From positions 99,902 through 163,901 of the forward strand of contig CAZLRF010000001.1 in the NCBI GenBank assembly GCA_964561785.1: DNA of 64,000 nucleotides, given 5' to 3'. Position 1 is the first letter of the stretch. Each line of letters starts with the position of its first letter. The notes under the pieces were generated by a model. That model saw only the letters and a program-made list of their open reading frames with translations. It was not told where the DNA came from and did no database searches. Both the position numbers and the translations under genes were made by a program. Source of the stretch: DATBSL01 sp964561785 (GTDB taxonomy: Bacteria; Acidobacteriota; Vicinamibacteria; Fen-336). Below are positions 62,401-64,000 of this stretch, piece after piece.

Positions 62401-62557
62401 GGGCATGACCGTGTTCTCCGGGATGCTCATCGCCACCTTCCTCGGCGTCCTGCTCGTGCCGGTGCTGTTCGTGGCGGTCTCGAAGGTCAGCGGCTCGAAG
62501 CCGGGGACAGCCCCACCCGGCGAGCCCGCGGCGAGCGCCCTCGGAGGAGGCCACTGA
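59463..62557 (+). CDS. RND multidrug efflux pump (HAE1/AcrB-like), interrupted by an assembly gap
   Basis: Two parts of one gene. Upstream of the gap, 559 residues include the N-terminal helix (FFVNRPIVAMVISIVTVLLG), porter subdomains and helices TM2-TM7 with the proton-relay Asp pair in GIVVDDAIVVVEA. After the gap, 438 residues start at SNQGFFFIQLKPWHER and run through the second porter half to the C-terminal helices (IGLIMLIGLAAKNAILIVEF). The two frames differ because the 100 Ns are a placeholder. By comparison with AcrB about 60 residues are missing. It exports drugs or lipophilic compounds using protons. Confidence 0.93.
61142..61241. other. Assembly gap (100 N)
   Basis: Exactly 100 unknown bases inside the pump gene. 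To keep the frame, the true length must leave remainder 2 when divided by 3, so 100 is not the real size. Confidence 0.98.
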
Positions 62558-62558
62558 G

Positions 62559-64000
62559 ATGAGACACCTCCGGACGCTCCCCATCCTCGGGCTGGCCCTC
62601 ACGGCGGCGCTCCTCCCCGCCTGCGCGGTCGGGCCGAACTACGCCCGGCCCGAGGTCCCCGCCCCGCCCGCCCACCGCTTCTTCGAGGGCGAGGCCCAGG
62701 CCCAGTCGATCGCCGACGCCCCCTGGTGGGACGTGGTCGAGGACCCGCAGCTCCAGGCGCTCGTCCGCGAGGCGATCGCCAACAACCTCGACCTGCGAGT
62801 CGCCACCGCCCGCGTGGCCGAGGCCCGGGCCCAGTACGGGATCGCCCGGTCCTTCCTCTTCCCGGAGGTCGGGGTGACCGCCGGCTACTCCGCCCAGCAG
62901 GTCTCGCGCAACTCCGAGCCCCCGCAGGGCACGGCCGCCGGCAAGACCTACCAGAACTGGAACGCCGGCTTCCCGCTGTCCTGGGAGATCGACCTGTTCG
63001 GCCGCATCCGCCGCGAGAAGGAAGCGGCCTTCGCGGCCTACCTCGCGACCGAGGAGGGGCGCCGCGCGGCCGTCATCACGCTCGTGGCCGACGTCGCCTC
63101 GACGTACCTCCTCCTCCGCGAGCTCGACCTCCAGCTCGAGGTGGCGCGGCGGACCGTCCAGACGAACGAGGAGACGGTCGACTTCTACGAGAAGCGCCTC
63201 CAGGGCGGCGTCTCCAACCGCCTCGAGGTGGACCGCGCGGTGGCCAACCGCGCCCGCACCGCGGTCGTGATCCCCCAGCTCGAGCAGCAGATCGCCTTCG
63301 CCGAGAACGCGCTGTGCCTGCTCCTCGGTCGGCCGCCCGGCCCGATCGAGCGCGGCGAGGCCCTCTCGGACCAGCACGTGCCGCCCGAGGTCCCGGTCGG
63401 CCTGCCGGCCGCGCTCCTCGAGCGCCGGCCCGACGTGCTCGCGGCGGAGCAGCAGCTCGTCGCCTCGAACGCCAACGTCGGCGCGGCGAAGGCCCTCTTC
63501 TTCCCGACGATCTCGCTCACCGGCCTCCTCGGCACGATCAGCGGCGACTTCGACAAGCTGCTGAAGGCCGACTCGAACGTCTGGCAGGCGAGCCCGGGCC
63601 TCTTCGCCCCGATCTTTCAGGGGGGCCGGATCCGCCGGAACCACGACGCGGCGAAGGCCCGCTTCGAGCAGGCCCTCGCCCAGTACCAGAAGGCCGCGCT
63701 CAACTCCTACCGCGAGGTCGCGAACGCGATCGTCTCGGTCAAGAAGCTCGGCGAGGCGCGGCTCGAGCTCGAGGACGGCGTCGAGGCCCTGCAGAACGCC
63801 GCCCGGCTGTCGCGCTCGCGCTACGACGCGGGGCTCGCGAGCTACCTCGAGATCCTCAACGCCGACCAGCAGCTCTTCGACCAGGAGATCCAGCTCGCCC
63901 AGGTTCGGGGCGAGGAGATGCGTGCGTTCGTGGAGCTGTATCGCGCGCTCGGCGGCGGCTGGCCGGCGGAGCCGGGAACGACGTCGGCGACGCCCGCCGG
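62559..64000 (+). CDS. Outer-membrane efflux factor (OprM/NodT family), 3' end outside window
   Basis: 480 residues up to the window end. Lipobox (TAALLPAC) then AVGPNYARPEVPAPPAHRFF, the usual start of NodT/OprM lipoproteins. APWWDVVEDPQLQALVREAI and the two TolC-like repeats follow (NNLDLRVATARVAEARAQYG; LERRPDVLAAEQQLVASNAN). GLLGTISGDFD and VWQASPGLFAPIFQGGRI are the beta-barrel strands. It completes the tripartite pump. The ATG is 1 bp after the pump's TGA and follows GGAGGAGG. The frame is still open at 64000, but the family length suggests that little is missing. Confidence 0.93.
   Translation, partial: MRHLRTLPILGLALTAALLPACAVGPNYARPEVPAPPAHRFFEGEAQAQSIADAPWWDVVEDPQLQALVREAIANNLDLRVATARVAEARAQYGIARSFLFPEVGVTAGYSAQQVSRNSEPPQGTAAGKTYQNWNAGFPLSWEIDLFGRIRREKEAAFAAYLATEEGRRAAVITLVADVASTYLLLRELDLQLEVARRTVQTNEETVDFYEKRLQGGVSNRLEVDRAVANRARTAVVIPQLEQQIAFAENALCLLLGRPPGPIERGEALSDQHVPPEVPVGLPAALLERRPDVLAAEQQLVASNANVGAAKALFFPTISLTGLLGTISGDFDKLLKADSNVWQASPGLFAPIFQGGRIRRNHDAAKARFEQALAQYQKAALNSYREVANAIVSVKKLGEARLELEDGVEALQNAARLSRSRYDAGLASYLEILNADQQLFDQEIQLAQVRGEEMRAFVELYRALGGGWPAEPGTTSATPA

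Overview
The window is a GC-rich (roughly 70 %) bacterial scaffold. It most resembles an Acidobacteriota-type genome. That is an inference from the many eukaryote-like Ser/Thr kinases fused to TPR, FlgO-like or beta-propeller tails, a twin-arginine-exported Gfo/Idh/MocA oxidoreductase, DUF4143 ATPases and several PIN-domain toxin pairs. A 100-base N run at 61142-61241 shows it is a scaffolded, probably metagenomic, assembly. I saw no rRNA, tRNA, CRISPR array, integrase or intact insertion sequence.

Layout. 1-7.9 kb: tail of a kinase/TPR protein, a GNAT acetyltransferase, a secreted GH30 glycosidase, a Tat-exported oxidoreductase, a DUF4143 ATPase behind a palindromic control region, and a secreted alpha/beta hydrolase. 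8-25 kb is an accessory zone. Two intact kinase genes (10.8 and 18.3 kb) lie among at least five decayed kinase-family copies. Between them are remnants of a SpoIIE phosphatase, RtcB, a CIA30-like protein and a serine hydrolase, four toxin-antitoxin-type pairs, a Uma2 nuclease, a PhzF protein, a Baeyer-Villiger monooxygenase and a second hydrolase. 25-29.6 kb: a fused, two-lobed eukaryotic-type phosphofructokinase followed after 29 bp by another kinase/TPR gene. 29.7-37.6 kb: a C45-type Ntn hydrolase, CorA, a LarA-like racemase and the large single-chain PurL. 37.6-39.5 kb: a second DUF4143 ATPase and a Phd-PIN pair, each with a palindromic operator. 39.5-44.3 kb: an oxidoreductase divergent from a sodium:solute symporter, heme A synthase and a small membrane protein. 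44.3-45.2 kb: L-lactate dehydrogenase. 45.3-48.9 kb: a complete Mla/MCE-type lipid transport operon (STAS-permease, ATPase, MCE protein, lipoprotein). 48.8-57.3 kb: glycogen phosphorylase and a run of envelope or exported proteins, mostly on the minus strand. 57.6-64 kb: a nucleotidyltransferase and a tripartite RND efflux operon (adaptor, pump, outer-membrane factor) cut by the window end.

Common themes. Many genes share a -10-like element of the form TANNAT followed by a C-rich stretch, without a clear -35. Several kinase copies appear to start with CTG behind a good ribosome binding site. The toxin-antitoxin and DUF4143 units each carry an inverted-repeat operator at or next to the start codon, suggesting autoregulation. 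Many remnants keep their two ends but have lost the middle, which points to decay by internal deletion. The near-identical kinase segments may help drive this.
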